Source: Campylobacter taeniopygiae (GTDB taxonomy: Bacteria > Campylobacterota > Campylobacteria > Campylobacterales > Campylobacteraceae). From it: a stretch of 64,000 nt of DNA. Position 1 is the stretch's first letter; the number at the start of each line of letters is the position of its first letter. The notes beneath the pieces are model-generated. The model made no database searches. It saw only the letters and a program-made list of their open reading frames with translations, and had not been told where the DNA came from. The DNA lies in assembly GCF_005406225.1 (NCBI RefSeq), contig NZ_NXLY01000001.1, positions 62,001 to 126,000 on the forward strand. The letters are read 5' to 3'. Position numbers and translations under genes: made by a program. Below, one piece after another: positions 10,226-17,774 of this stretch.

Positions 10226-10672
10226 ATGATAGAACTTATCGGCGATATTAATTTACAAAATTACATGGGTGAATGGCTTGAAATCGCTAGAAAGCCTAAT
10301 TTTTTTCAAAAAGCCTGTCAAAGCTCAAAAGCCAAATACACATTAAAATACAAAGGTGAAACTCCTTATATAGAAATAGAAAATTTTTGCCAAAAAGAAA
10401 ATGAAATTTCAAGCATCAAAGGTAAAGCAAAGCTAAATGCTAATCGAAAATTAGCTGTAAGCTTTAATTTTTTTATGAATCTTTTTAATAAAACCAATTA
10501 TGAAATTATTTTCATCGATACAGAATATCAAGTGGCTATTGTCGGAAGTCCTGATAAAAAATATCTATGGATTTTAGCAAGAAAAAAATTAGATGAAAAA
10601 ACCTTGCAAGAACTTTTAAAAATAGCCAAAGAAAGAAATTTTGATATCAGCGATCTGATTTTTGATCGCTGA
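10226..10672 (+). CDS. Lipocalin (Blc-like)
   Basis: A 148-residue lipocalin. The family start motif is visible as NYMGEWLEIARKPNFFQ, the GxW signature where Trp packs the barrel bottom; the later VGSPDKKYLWILARK block matches Blc. Bacterial Blc proteins are usually outer-membrane lipoproteins, but here there is no signal peptide or lipobox cysteine, so it is probably cytoplasmic. It follows the HxlR regulator after a short gap and is likely co-transcribed. It corresponds to Cj1547; ligand unknown. Confidence 0.8.
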   Translation: MIELIGDINLQNYMGEWLEIARKPNFFQKACQSSKAKYTLKYKGETPYIEIENFCQKENEISSIKGKAKLNANRKLAVSFNFFMNLFNKTNYEIIFIDTEYQVAIVGSPDKKYLWILARKKLDEKTLQELLKIAKERNFDISDLIFDR

Positions 10673-10673
10673 T
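10646..10673. terminator. Bidirectional terminator-like hairpin
   Basis: ATCAGCGATC (10646-10655) pairs with GATCGCTGAT (10664-10673) across an 8-base loop. It overlaps the lipocalin stop and abuts the convergent alcohol dehydrogenase stop, so it may end both transcripts. Confidence 0.6.
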
Positions 10674-11752
10674 TATTCTTTTGTCATATCGATTACATAA
10701 CGGAATTTTGCTTTTCCAGAAGTTAAATTTTCATAAGCTTTATCGATTTCTTGCGGAGTGATTAGCTCGGTTTCTGGATAAATTTTATTTTTAAGTGAAA
10801 AATCAAGCATTTCTTGAGTTTCAGCTATTCCACCTATTAAAGATCCATAAACCCTTTTGCCTGCTTTATGGATTAAGGTATTGATTTGAATTCCTATTTT
10901 ATGCTCAACCGGTGGAAGTCCTACTATAGCTAATTCTCCTCCAAATTTAAGCAAATCAAGATAAACAGAAGGATCATAAGGTGTTGGAATGGTTGAAATG
11001 ATCAAGTCAAAACGCTCTTTAACCGCATCTTTATCTGTGCTCGTATAAAAAGAACTTACACCCATTGCTAAAGCGTCGCTTTTTTTATTTTCATTTCTCG
11101 CAAAAACACTCACTTTTGCACCCATTTTAATCGCATATTTTACCGCCATCATTCCAAGTCCGCCAAAACCTGCTATAGCCACCAAAGAACCTTCTTTGAT
11201 TTTTGAAAATTTCAAAGGAGAATAAGTTGTAATACCCGCACAAAGCAAAGGCGCAACCTTTTCAAGAGGTGCATCTTTAGGAACACAAACTGCAAATTTT
11301 TCACTCACGACTATATTGTTAGAATATCCACCATAAGTGATTTCATTATTATGAAAAATATCTTTACTGTTATAGGTATAAATCGTTTTTCCATTTTCGC
11401 AAAATTGCTCTTGAGAGCGTTTGCAAGCTTCACATTCCCCACAAGAATTGACCATACAACCTACACCCGCATAATCACCTACTTTAAATTTAGTCACATT
11501 TTTACCTACAGCAATAACCTCTCCAGCGATCTCATGGCCAGGAACACAAGGATAAATAGTTGCTCCCCACTCACTTTTTGCAGTATGCACATCACTATGA
11601 CAAATTCCTGCGTATAAAATTTTTATCAAAATATCATTATCACCTATAGCGTGACGAGAAAATTCAAAAGGGGTAAATTTCGCATCTTTGCCAAGCATGG
11701 CATAGCCCTTGCTATGAATTCTTCCATTGTCTAAAATTTTATAATCGATCAT
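10673..11752 (-). CDS. Zinc-dependent NADP alcohol dehydrogenase (cinnamyl-alcohol DH type)
   Basis: A 359-residue medium-chain dehydrogenase that reduces aldehydes or oxidises alcohols in the cytoplasm. Catalytic zinc ligands are in AGICHSDVHT and GHEIAGEV; the structural zinc site is CGECEACKRSQEQFC; the cofactor fold is IAGFGGLGMMAVKYA. It is closest in pattern to YahK/AdhA-type aldehyde reductases. An AAAGGAGATG region precedes the start. It corresponds to Cj1548c. In 11168 it is followed by a long stretch including hsd, nuo and peptide-transport genes, absent here. Confidence 0.88.
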   Translation of the reverse strand: MIDYKILDNGRIHSKGYAMLGKDAKFTPFEFSRHAIGDNDILIKILYAGICHSDVHTAKSEWGATIYPCVPGHEIAGEVIAVGKNVTKFKVGDYAGVGCMVNSCGECEACKRSQEQFCENGKTIYTYNSKDIFHNNEITYGGYSNNIVVSEKFAVCVPKDAPLEKVAPLLCAGITTYSPLKFSKIKEGSLVAIAGFGGLGMMAVKYAIKMGAKVSVFARNENKKSDALAMGVSSFYTSTDKDAVKERFDLIISTIPTPYDPSVYLDLLKFGGELAIVGLPPVEHKIGIQINTLIHKAGKRVYGSLIGGIAETQEMLDFSLKNKIYPETELITPQEIDKAYENLTSGKAKFRYVIDMTKE

Positions 11753-11854
11753 TATTTCATCTCCTTTTTATAAAGATTTGGTTGTTTTTATTTTATCAAA
11801 AAAATATCAAACGATAAATAACAAAAAATAAGTAAATTTTTTAATAATTTTTGA

Positions 11855-11860
11855 TAGAAT
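11855..11860 (+). promoter_or_regulatory. Candidate infA -10 box
   Basis: TAGAAT lies about 36 bases ahead of the infA start, behind an AT-rich upstream stretch. A single-box match only, but it is the only good candidate between the divergent alcohol dehydrogenase and infA. Confidence 0.35.
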
Positions 11861-11896
11861 AATTTTTACATTTTAAAAATTAAAAGGAGAAAACTT

Positions 11897-12115
11897 TTGG
11901 CAAAAGATGATGTAATAGAAATCGACGGAACAGTACTCGAAGCATTACCTAATGCGAATTTTAAAGTAGAATTAGACAATAAACATGTCATTCTTTGTCA
12001 CATTGCAGGAAAAATGCGTATGCATTATATAAGAATTATGCCTGGTGATAAAGTTAAAGTAGAACTCACACCTTATAGTCTTGATAAAGGACGCATTACT
12101 TTTAGATATAAATAA
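11897..12115 (+). CDS. infA: Translation initiation factor IF-1
   Basis: IF-1 binds the 30S A site during initiation. The 72-residue OB-fold protein shows [19 protein letters not shown] and the C-terminal [16 protein letters not shown] hallmark. It starts with TTG preceded by AAAAGGAGAAAAC. It opens a translation gene cluster, as in C. jejuni (Cj1590), but is separated from rpmJ by about 165 bases. Confidence 0.96.
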
Positions 12116-12282
12116 GCTAATTAAAAGTTTTTTTTCGATAAAATTAGCGTTTTTGCGACATTTTGTATCGAACTATGAAAGAAGTATTTTTAAAATTCAC
12201 CACTTATTTTAAAAATAGTTGGTTATTCATAAAACCTGATGCAGTCGCAAATCAAGTGGAATTTACTTAAAAGGAGACGCTC

Positions 12283-12396
12283 ATGAAAGTGAGACCATCT
12301 GTTAAAAAGATGTGCGACAAGTGCAAAGTAGTTCGCCGTAAAGGCGTAGTTCGCATTATTTGCGAAAATCCAAAACATAAACAAAGACAAGGATAA
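12283..12396 (+). CDS. rpmJ: 50S ribosomal protein L36
   Basis: A 37-residue zinc-ribbon ribosomal protein. It begins [20 protein letters not shown] and carries the CxxC then CxxxxH pattern (CDKC, CENPKH) that binds zinc. The ATG at 12283 follows AAAAGGAGACGCTC. Its stop is two bases ahead of rpsM, so they are co-transcribed. Only the zinc-binding (C+) form of L36 is seen here. Confidence 0.96.
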
Positions 12397-12398
12397 AC

Positions 12399-12764
12399 AT
12401 GGCTCGTATTGCAGGTGTTGATTTACCAAAGAAAAAAAGAATTGAGTATGGACTAACTTACATTTATGGTATAGGACTTTTTACATCAAGAAAAATTCTT
12501 GATAAGACAGGAATTTCTTACGATAAAAGAGTTCATGAACTTAGCGAAGATGAAGCAGCGGCAATTAGAAAAGAAATCCAAGAAAACTATATGGTTGAAG
12601 GGGATCTTAGAAAACAAGTTGCTATGGATATCAAAGCTCTTATGGATTTGGGAAGTTTTAGAGGTTTAAGACATAGAAAAGGCTTACCTGTTCGTGGTCA
12701 AAAAACAAAAACAAATGCTAGAACTCGCAAGGGTAAAAGAAAAACCGTTGGTGCAAAATCATAA
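12399..12764 (+). CDS. rpsM: 30S ribosomal protein S13
   Basis: S13 sits in the head of the small subunit and contacts the P-site tRNA and the 50S subunit. The 121-residue sequence starts [20 protein letters not shown] and ends in the basic [17 protein letters not shown] tail typical of S13. It lies between rpmJ and rpsK in the standard order. Confidence 0.97.
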   Translation: MARIAGVDLPKKKRIEYGLTYIYGIGLFTSRKILDKTGISYDKRVHELSEDEAAAIRKEIQENYMVEGDLRKQVAMDIKALMDLGSFRGLRHRKGLPVRGQKTKTNARTRKGKRKTVGAKS

Positions 12765-12773
12765 GGATAAGAA

Positions 12774-13166
12774 ATGGCTAAAAGAAAAATTGTAAAGAAA
12801 AAAGTAGTTAAAAAAAATATAGCAAAAGGTATTGTATATATCAGTGCAACTTTTAACAATACCATGGTAACAGTAACTGATGAAATGGGAAATGCGATTG
12901 CTTGGAGCAGTGCGGGTGGTTTAGGATTTAAAGGTTCTAAAAAATCAACCCCTTATGCGGCACAACAAGCAGTAGAAGACGCTTTAAATAAAGCAAAAGA
13001 ACACGGAATTAAAGAAGTAGGTATAAAAGTTCAAGGACCAGGAAGTGGTAGAGAAACTGCTGTAAAAAGTGTAGGCGCTATGGAAGGAATCAAAGTTACT
13101 TTCTTAAAAGATATCACTCCATTAGCTCACAATGGTTGTAGACCGCCTAAGCGTCGTCGCGTCTAA
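12774..13166 (+). CDS. rpsK: 30S ribosomal protein S11
   Basis: S11 lines the platform of the 30S subunit near the Shine-Dalgarno duplex. The 130-residue protein has [34 protein letters not shown] and the C-terminal [12 protein letters not shown], all diagnostic. It starts nine bases after the rpsM stop, with AAGGATAAG as ribosome site. Confidence 0.97.
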   Translation: MAKRKIVKKKVVKKNIAKGIVYISATFNNTMVTVTDEMGNAIAWSSAGGLGFKGSKKSTPYAAQQAVEDALNKAKEHGIKEVGIKVQGPGSGRETAVKSVGAMEGIKVTFLKDITPLAHNGCRPPKRRRV

Positions 13167-13193
13167 AATATAAGAAAAATTTAGGAGATTATT

Positions 13194-13820
13194 ATGGCAA
13201 GATATAGAGGACCAGTAGAAAAATTAGAAAGACGCTTTGGTGTTAGCTTGGCATTAAAAGGAGAAAGAAGATTAGCCGGAAAAAGTGCATTAGATAAACG
13301 CCCTTATGCACCAGGACAACACGGAGCAAGAAAAGGTAAAATTAGCGAATATGGACTTCAATTAAGAGAAAAACAAAAAGCTAAATTTATGTATGGAGTT
13401 AGCGAAAAGCAATTTAGAAGACTTTTTGCAGAAGCAGCTAGAAAAGATGGCAATACAGGGGTTTTACTCATCCAACTTTTAGAGCAAAGATTAGACAATG
13501 TAGTTTATAGAATGGGATTTGCAACAACTCGTCGTTTTGCAAGACAACTTGTAACTCATGGACACATTTTAGTTAATGGTAAAAGAGTGGATATCCCTAG
13601 CTTTAGAGTAGAAGCAGGTGCTAAAATCGAAATCATCGAAAAAAGCAAAAATAATCCTCAAATTACAAGAGCAATAGAGCTTACAGCGCAAACCGGTATA
13701 GTAGCTTGGGTTGATGTAGAAAAAGACAAGAGATTTGGAATTTTCACAAGAAAACCTGAAAGAGAAGAAGTTGTCATTCCGGTAGAGGAAAGATTTATCG
13801 TTGAGCTTTACTCTAAATAA
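13194..13820 (+). CDS. rpsD: 30S ribosomal protein S4
   Basis: S4 nucleates assembly of the 30S body and is an S4-domain RNA-binding protein. The 208-residue sequence begins [16 protein letters not shown], contains the S4 domain [20 protein letters not shown] and the [16 protein letters not shown] signature. Some S4 forms have N-terminal zinc-binding cysteines; none are present here. Confidence 0.97.
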   Translation: MARYRGPVEKLERRFGVSLALKGERRLAGKSALDKRPYAPGQHGARKGKISEYGLQLREKQKAKFMYGVSEKQFRRLFAEAARKDGNTGVLLIQLLEQRLDNVVYRMGFATTRRFARQLVTHGHILVNGKRVDIPSFRVEAGAKIEIIEKSKNNPQITRAIELTAQTGIVAWVDVEKDKRFGIFTRKPEREEVVIPVEERFIVELYSK

Positions 13821-13832
13821 TAGGGGCTAAAT

Positions 13833-14846
13833 ATGAGAAAAATTACAACATCCGCTTATACGCCAACAGAATTTACAATAGAAAATATTAGCGATACTGT
13901 GGCTAAAATCAGCGCTTGGCCTTTTGAAATCGGCTATGGGATCACCCTAGCCCATCCTTTACGTCGTTTGCTTTATACAAGCACCGTAGGCTACGCTCCA
14001 ACTGCAATTCATATTGATGGAATATCTCATGAATTTGACAGTATGCGTGGTATGTTTGAAGACATCGCGCTTTTTATTCTTAACTTGAAAAAATTACGTT
14101 TTAAGATTAAGAATGATTCTGATAAAGAAATCGTAGAATTTAACTTCAAAGGTCCTAAAGAAATTTATGGCAAAGATTTGAACAATGATCAAGTTGAAGT
14201 GGTAAATGCTGATGCATATTTAGCAACCATCAATGAAGATGCGGATCTTAAATTTACTTTGATTATAGAAAAAGGTATTGGTTATGTTCCAAGCGAAGAA
14301 ATCAAAGAATTTTTAGATGATCCTAAATTTATAGCATTGGATGCTTTCTTTACTCCAGTAAGAGAAGCGACTTATGATATCGAAAAAGTTTTATTTGAAG
14401 ATAATCCTGATTATGAAAAAGTGGTTTTAACTATCACCACAGATGGACAAATCACTCCAAATGAAGCTTTTCAAAATGCTTTAGAAGCTATGTATAAACA
14501 ATTATCAGTGTTTGATAAAATCACTAATGTTAGAAGTATCATTAAAAATCAAGCCACTAGCAATGAATTAGAAAATACTAAATTATTGCAAAATATCACT
14601 GACTTAAATTTAAGTGCAAGAAGTTACAATTGCCTTGAAAAAGCAGGAGTTGTTTATATAGGCGAACTTGCCTTAATGAGTGTAAATGAACTTGCGGGAC
14701 TTAAAAATTTAGGTAAAAAATCACTTGATGAAATCAAAAGCATCATGGAAAGCATAGGTTTCCCTGTAGGAACTTCTAAATTAAGCGATAATAGAGATAT
14801 ATTAAGCAAAAAAATCACTGAATTAAAAGCACAAAATGAAGGATAA
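13833..14846 (+). CDS. rpoA: RNA polymerase alpha subunit
   Basis: The alpha subunit dimer starts RNA polymerase assembly and contacts UP elements and activators. The N-terminal domain shows [20 protein letters not shown] (near residue 35); the C-terminal domain (about 250-330) has [20 protein letters not shown] and [14 protein letters not shown], the DNA- and activator-binding helix-hairpin-helix. Length 337 is normal. It is embedded between rpsD and rplQ. Confidence 0.97.
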   Translation: MRKITTSAYTPTEFTIENISDTVAKISAWPFEIGYGITLAHPLRRLLYTSTVGYAPTAIHIDGISHEFDSMRGMFEDIALFILNLKKLRFKIKNDSDKEIVEFNFKGPKEIYGKDLNNDQVEVVNADAYLATINEDADLKFTLIIEKGIGYVPSEEIKEFLDDPKFIALDAFFTPVREATYDIEKVLFEDNPDYEKVVLTITTDGQITPNEAFQNALEAMYKQLSVFDKITNVRSIIKNQATSNELENTKLLQNITDLNLSARSYNCLEKAGVVYIGELALMSVNELAGLKNLGKKSLDEIKSIMESIGFPVGTSKLSDNRDILSKKITELKAQNEG

Positions 14847-14849
14847 AAA

Positions 14850-15203
14850 ATGAGACATAAACACGGATATAGAAAACTTGGCAGAACTTCATCTCATCGT
14901 GCTGCTTTGTTAAAAAATTTAACGATAGCTTTAGTTAATAGCGGTAAAATAGAAATAACTTTACCAAAAGCTAAAGAATTAAGAGGATATGTAGAAAGAC
15001 TTATCACAAGAGCAAGATTAGGCGATTTTAATGCGCATAGAGCTGTTTTTGCTTCATTGCAAGATAAAAACGCTACTAACAAATTAGTTACAGAAATCGC
15101 TCCAAAATTTAAAGAAAGAAACGGTGGCTACACTAGAATCATTAAAACTAGAATTCGTCGTGGTGACGCTGCTGAAATGGCTTTTATTGAATTTGTAGCT
15201 TAA
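14850..15203 (+). CDS. rplQ: 50S ribosomal protein L17
   Basis: A 117-residue large-subunit protein beginning [20 protein letters not shown], the L17 signature, and containing RGGDAA-type C-terminal sequence ([18 protein letters not shown]). It ends the ribosomal operon and is followed at once by a strong hairpin. In C. jejuni 11168 the his operon lies next; here only about 100 bases separate it from dapD. Confidence 0.97.
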   Translation: MRHKHGYRKLGRTSSHRAALLKNLTIALVNSGKIEITLPKAKELRGYVERLITRARLGDFNAHRAVFASLQDKNATNKLVTEIAPKFKERNGGYTRIIKTRIRRGDAAEMAFIEFVA

Positions 15204-15205
15204 TA

Positions 15206-15229
15206 AAATCCTAGCTTATGCTAGGATTT
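15206..15229. terminator. Terminator of the ribosomal protein operon
   Basis: AAATCCTAGC-TTAT-GCTAGGATTT: a perfect 10-bp stem with a 4-base loop immediately after the rplQ stop. The flanking A/T bases would let it also serve the convergent dapD transcript. Confidence 0.8.
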
Positions 15230-15306
15230 ACTTCCTATCTAAAAAACAATCCAAAATATTTTTTATTGTTAAAAAATAAATCCCAAGCTAAACTTGAGAA
15301 TTTATC

Positions 15307-16470
15307 TTAATGTAAAGCTTCGTTGAGTTTGACTGCTTTTTTATTTAAAGCAACGATCATCACTCCCGTTGTAGATTCTTGACGGAAATGAAGTCCGTTT
15401 AAGCCTTGAAGTTCTAAACCTTTATATATTTCTTTATCAAAAGTGAAATTTGGATTAAGCTTTGCGAGTTCTTGTGCATCTTTTAATAAAAATTTAGTTC
15501 CCTCTAGCACTGCAATTCCTGCATCAACGATACAATTATCGCCCAAAGGAACGCCGGTAACAGAATTAGCACCTAAAAGACAAGCTTTACCTATACTGAT
15601 CGCATTTCCGCTTGTTCCGCTTAAAACTCCTAATATAGAAGCTCCTCCACCTATATCCGATCCTTCTCCTACGACTACACTTGAACTTATGCGACCTTCT
15701 ACCATACAAGCCCCCGTTGTTCCTGCATTGAAATTCACATAAGAAGCGCCTGGCATAATCGTTGTTCCCGCTGCCAAAGAAGCACCCATTCTTACCTTTG
15801 AACTTTCTAAAATTCTTGTATTATCTTCAGGTATGATATGCGCTAAAAATCTTGGGAATTTATCAACAAAATCAATTTTTGGATATTGATTAGTCATCTT
15901 TAAACGCATTTCATTTTCTCTTAAATAATCAAGCTCTATAGGCTTATCATCACTCCAAGCAACATTGCTTAAAAGTCCAAAGGCACCATTTAGATTGATA
16001 CTTCTTAAAGGCACTTTTTTTGTAGAAAGCAAATAAAGTTTAAGATAAACGCTTTCAACACTCAAAGGCTCTTTATCTTCAAAAAGACATACAAAAGCAA
16101 ATTCATCGTCTTTAAATTTCTCTTTAATCAATTTTAACAAGTCGATATTTTTATGCCCTTCTTCTTCTAAAAAAGGTTTGAAGCAAGATAAAGCAAATTC
16201 AATATCTTCCATTTTTAAAACTTGAGTGAATTCGCTCGCATTAAAATCGATCTCGATTCCCCTTTGCATAAAAGATTCAAGTATGATCGCAGCTGAACTA
16301 AAATTCTGCTCATAATTTACCAAAGCAAAACTCGCTTGTAAGATTTTATTTTTATTGATTTGTCCTCTATCAAGTCTTGCTATACCAAAAGCTTTAGGCT
16401 GTTTATAGCCACTTTTTTGTTCTATTTGTTTGATTAAAAGTAAAAAATCTTCTTTGGTATTTACCAACAT
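15307..16470 (-). CDS. dapD: 2,3,4,5-tetrahydropyridine-2,6-dicarboxylate N-succinyltransferase
   Basis: DapD succinylates tetrahydrodipicolinate in the succinylase branch of lysine/diaminopimelate synthesis. The 387-residue protein has an N-terminal helical half and a C-terminal left-handed beta-helix of hexapeptide repeats, for example RMGASLAAGTTIMPGASYVN, MVEGRISSSVVVGEGSDIGG and GNAISIGKACLLGANS. It is the long epsilonproteobacterial/actinobacterial-like form. It corresponds to Cj1605c. Its upstream flank is the GC-poor mobile-element remnant. Confidence 0.92.
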   Translation of the reverse strand: MLVNTKEDFLLLIKQIEQKSGYKQPKAFGIARLDRGQINKNKILQASFALVNYEQNFSSAAIILESFMQRGIEIDFNASEFTQVLKMEDIEFALSCFKPFLEEEGHKNIDLLKLIKEKFKDDEFAFVCLFEDKEPLSVESVYLKLYLLSTKKVPLRSINLNGAFGLLSNVAWSDDKPIELDYLRENEMRLKMTNQYPKIDFVDKFPRFLAHIIPEDNTRILESSKVRMGASLAAGTTIMPGASYVNFNAGTTGACMVEGRISSSVVVGEGSDIGGGASILGVLSGTSGNAISIGKACLLGANSVTGVPLGDNCIVDAGIAVLEGTKFLLKDAQELAKLNPNFTFDKEIYKGLELQGLNGLHFRQESTTGVMIVALNKKAVKLNEALH

Positions 16471-16705
16471 TTTTTTCCTTTATTGTTTTGTTATTTGAAT
16501 AAATGATTATATCAAATAAAACTTGAAATCTTATTTTAAATTTAAAACTAAAAAATTTATAAATAATAATTAAATAATAAATATTTTTAAACTTAAACTG
16601 AATTGCCATAAATAACAATGTTAAAAATTTTATAAAAATTTTTCTCATTATTTTTTCCTTGAAAAAAATATTGATTTGCAAATCTTTCAAAATTATAGCA
16701 CAAGG

Positions 16706-16941
16706 TATTAACCCCCCCCCCTTTTTTTTTGCGGCTTAATTTAATCTTAAAGTAATTATTTTATAGGGATTTAAACGCAATTTTTATTTTTAAAAAAAAC
16801 TTAATTAAGTTTTTTTTAAGTAGATTTTTTGCAAAAAATGATACTCGTTTAAATGTCTATTTTTTCATACTTTTAAGTGAAATTTTTTTCAAAAACTGCC
16901 ACTATAAAAAAGTCGCAAAAAAAAAAGGGGGGGGGTTAATA
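16706..16941. repeat. 32-base inverted repeat with C/T and A/G homopolymers
   Basis: The left arm (16706-16737) reads TATTAA, ten C, nine T, GCGGCTT. The right arm (16910-16941) reads AAGTCGC, ten A, nine G, TTAATA. Its reverse complement matches the left arm at 30 of 32 positions without gaps: one difference at the C/T junction and one in GCGGCTT versus GCGACTT. The arms are 172 bases apart. Such G/C runs are the usual phase-variation tracts of Campylobacter, but here they lie in noncoding DNA. Confidence 0.85.
16807..16908 (+). repeat. Copy A of an oriT-region-like block
   Basis: Four words occur in the same order and similar spacing as in copy B at 17599-17693: AAG-T8-AA (16807), ATTTTTTGCAAAAAAT (16824), CGTTTAAA (16846) and AAAAACTGCCACTATAAA (16891). 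Offsets are 0, 17, 39, 84 here and 0, 17, 43, 77 in copy B. Copy A lacks the nic-like sequence and runs into the right arm of the inverted repeat instead. Confidence 0.6.
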
Positions 16942-17277
16942 TTTTTTTTCATTTTTAAAAAAAATGAAGAAAAAAAACTCTTTCAAAGCATTATTTTTTC
17001 TTAGTTTAAAAAAAATAAATTTTTTTTCAAAAAAAAATCATTCAAATGATTTTTTTAAATTATTTTTTTTAGTAAATTTTATTTTTTTTGTATTTTTTTT
17101 AAATAAAATTTATATTTATTTCATATTTTTTATTATTTTTTTAGCTTGTTTTTTATTTATATTAAAGAAAGCTATTTATTTATAAAGATTCTATTTCTTA
17201 TTATGGAAAAGTTTTTTCTTGTCTTTGTAGTTTTTTCTATTTTTATTATTAATGCTTTTTCTTATCATATATTTTTT

Positions 17278-17366
17278 GCATATTTTGTATTATGTTTTTC
17301 ATATTTTTTATTATTTTTTCTTTTATTGTGCTTTGTTTTTTTAACATTTTTTTTAGAAAAAAAATA
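17278..17366 (+). repeat. Direct repeat, copy 1
   Basis: About 88 bases, from GCATATTTTGTATTATG to the A-run after TTTTTTTTAG, repeated at 17483-17570 with only a few substitutions and small length changes in T runs. The shared GC-containing core, TTTTATTGTGCTTTG, makes chance similarity of AT-rich DNA unlikely. Confidence 0.7.
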
Positions 17367-17482
17367 GATTACTTTAAAAAAACTTTCTTAGAATATTTCA
17401 TATTTTTATTTCTAATTTAAAATATTTTTCTTTGATTTTTTATTAGATATTTTTTTTTATTTTTTGTCTTAAATATTTTTTT

Positions 17483-17570
17483 GCATGTTTTATATTATTT
17501 TTCATATTTTTTATTATTTTTTCTTTTATTGTGCTTTGTTTTTTTTAACATTTTTTTAGAAAAAAAATAA
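17483..17570 (+). repeat. Direct repeat, copy 2
   Basis: Second copy of the repeat at 17278-17366, 205 bases downstream in the same orientation. Length differences in T runs destroy the reading frame seen across copy 1, which argues against coding function. Confidence 0.7.
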
Positions 17571-17598
17571 TTTATTTTTTAAAAGTAAAAATTAAAAA

Positions 17599-17706
17599 AA
17601 GTTTTTTTTAATTTTATTTTTTGCAAAAAAATCTTTTTTAACGTTTAAAGCCCTATAAAATAGGGATTTGAGTTAAAAAACAGCCACTATAAAGGGTTAT
17701 CCTGCC
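17599..17706 (+). other. Candidate origin of transfer (oriT) with IncP-like nic site
   Basis: TATCCTGC at 17698-17705 matches the nic consensus YATCCTG/Y of IncP-type (MOBP) relaxases; cleavage would fall between 17704 and 17705. Upstream are a short dyad CCCTA-TAAAA-TAGGG (17651-17665) and the CAGCCACTATAAAGGG block, candidates for relaxase binding. The site lies 70 bases ahead of the relaxase-like gene, the usual place for oriT in small mobilizable plasmids. The match is by eye. Confidence 0.6.
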
Positions 17707-17774
17707 TCTATACAAGTTTTATATTTTTTACTATAATTTTTTCAATTTCAAATTACAAATTTTTAAGAAAAAAA

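Larger units (their letters stand above)
16471..17774. other. GC-poor noncoding island between dapD and the relaxase remnant
   Basis: About 1.3 kb made largely of A and T runs. It holds a 32-base inverted repeat carrying C/T homopolymers, two related oriT-like blocks, an 88-base direct repeat and an IncP-like nic sequence, each listed separately. Two possible frames of 73 codons (16964-17185 and 17146-17367) translate mainly into Phe, Leu and Ile from T-rich DNA and have no convincing ribosome site. I do not call them genes. No replication protein or integrase is visible. Confidence 0.7.

Noticed and set aside
16706..16941. Homopolymer tracts as a phase-variable promoter of dapD
   Set aside because: They lie more than 230 bases upstream of dapD, an essential biosynthetic gene, and no promoter overlap is evident.
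16964..17367. Two overlapping 73-codon frames in the AT-rich island
   Set aside because: They translate into Phe/Leu/Ile/Lys-rich low-complexity peptides from T- and A-runs, lack ribosome sites, and the second contains a DNA repeat whose other copy is out of frame.
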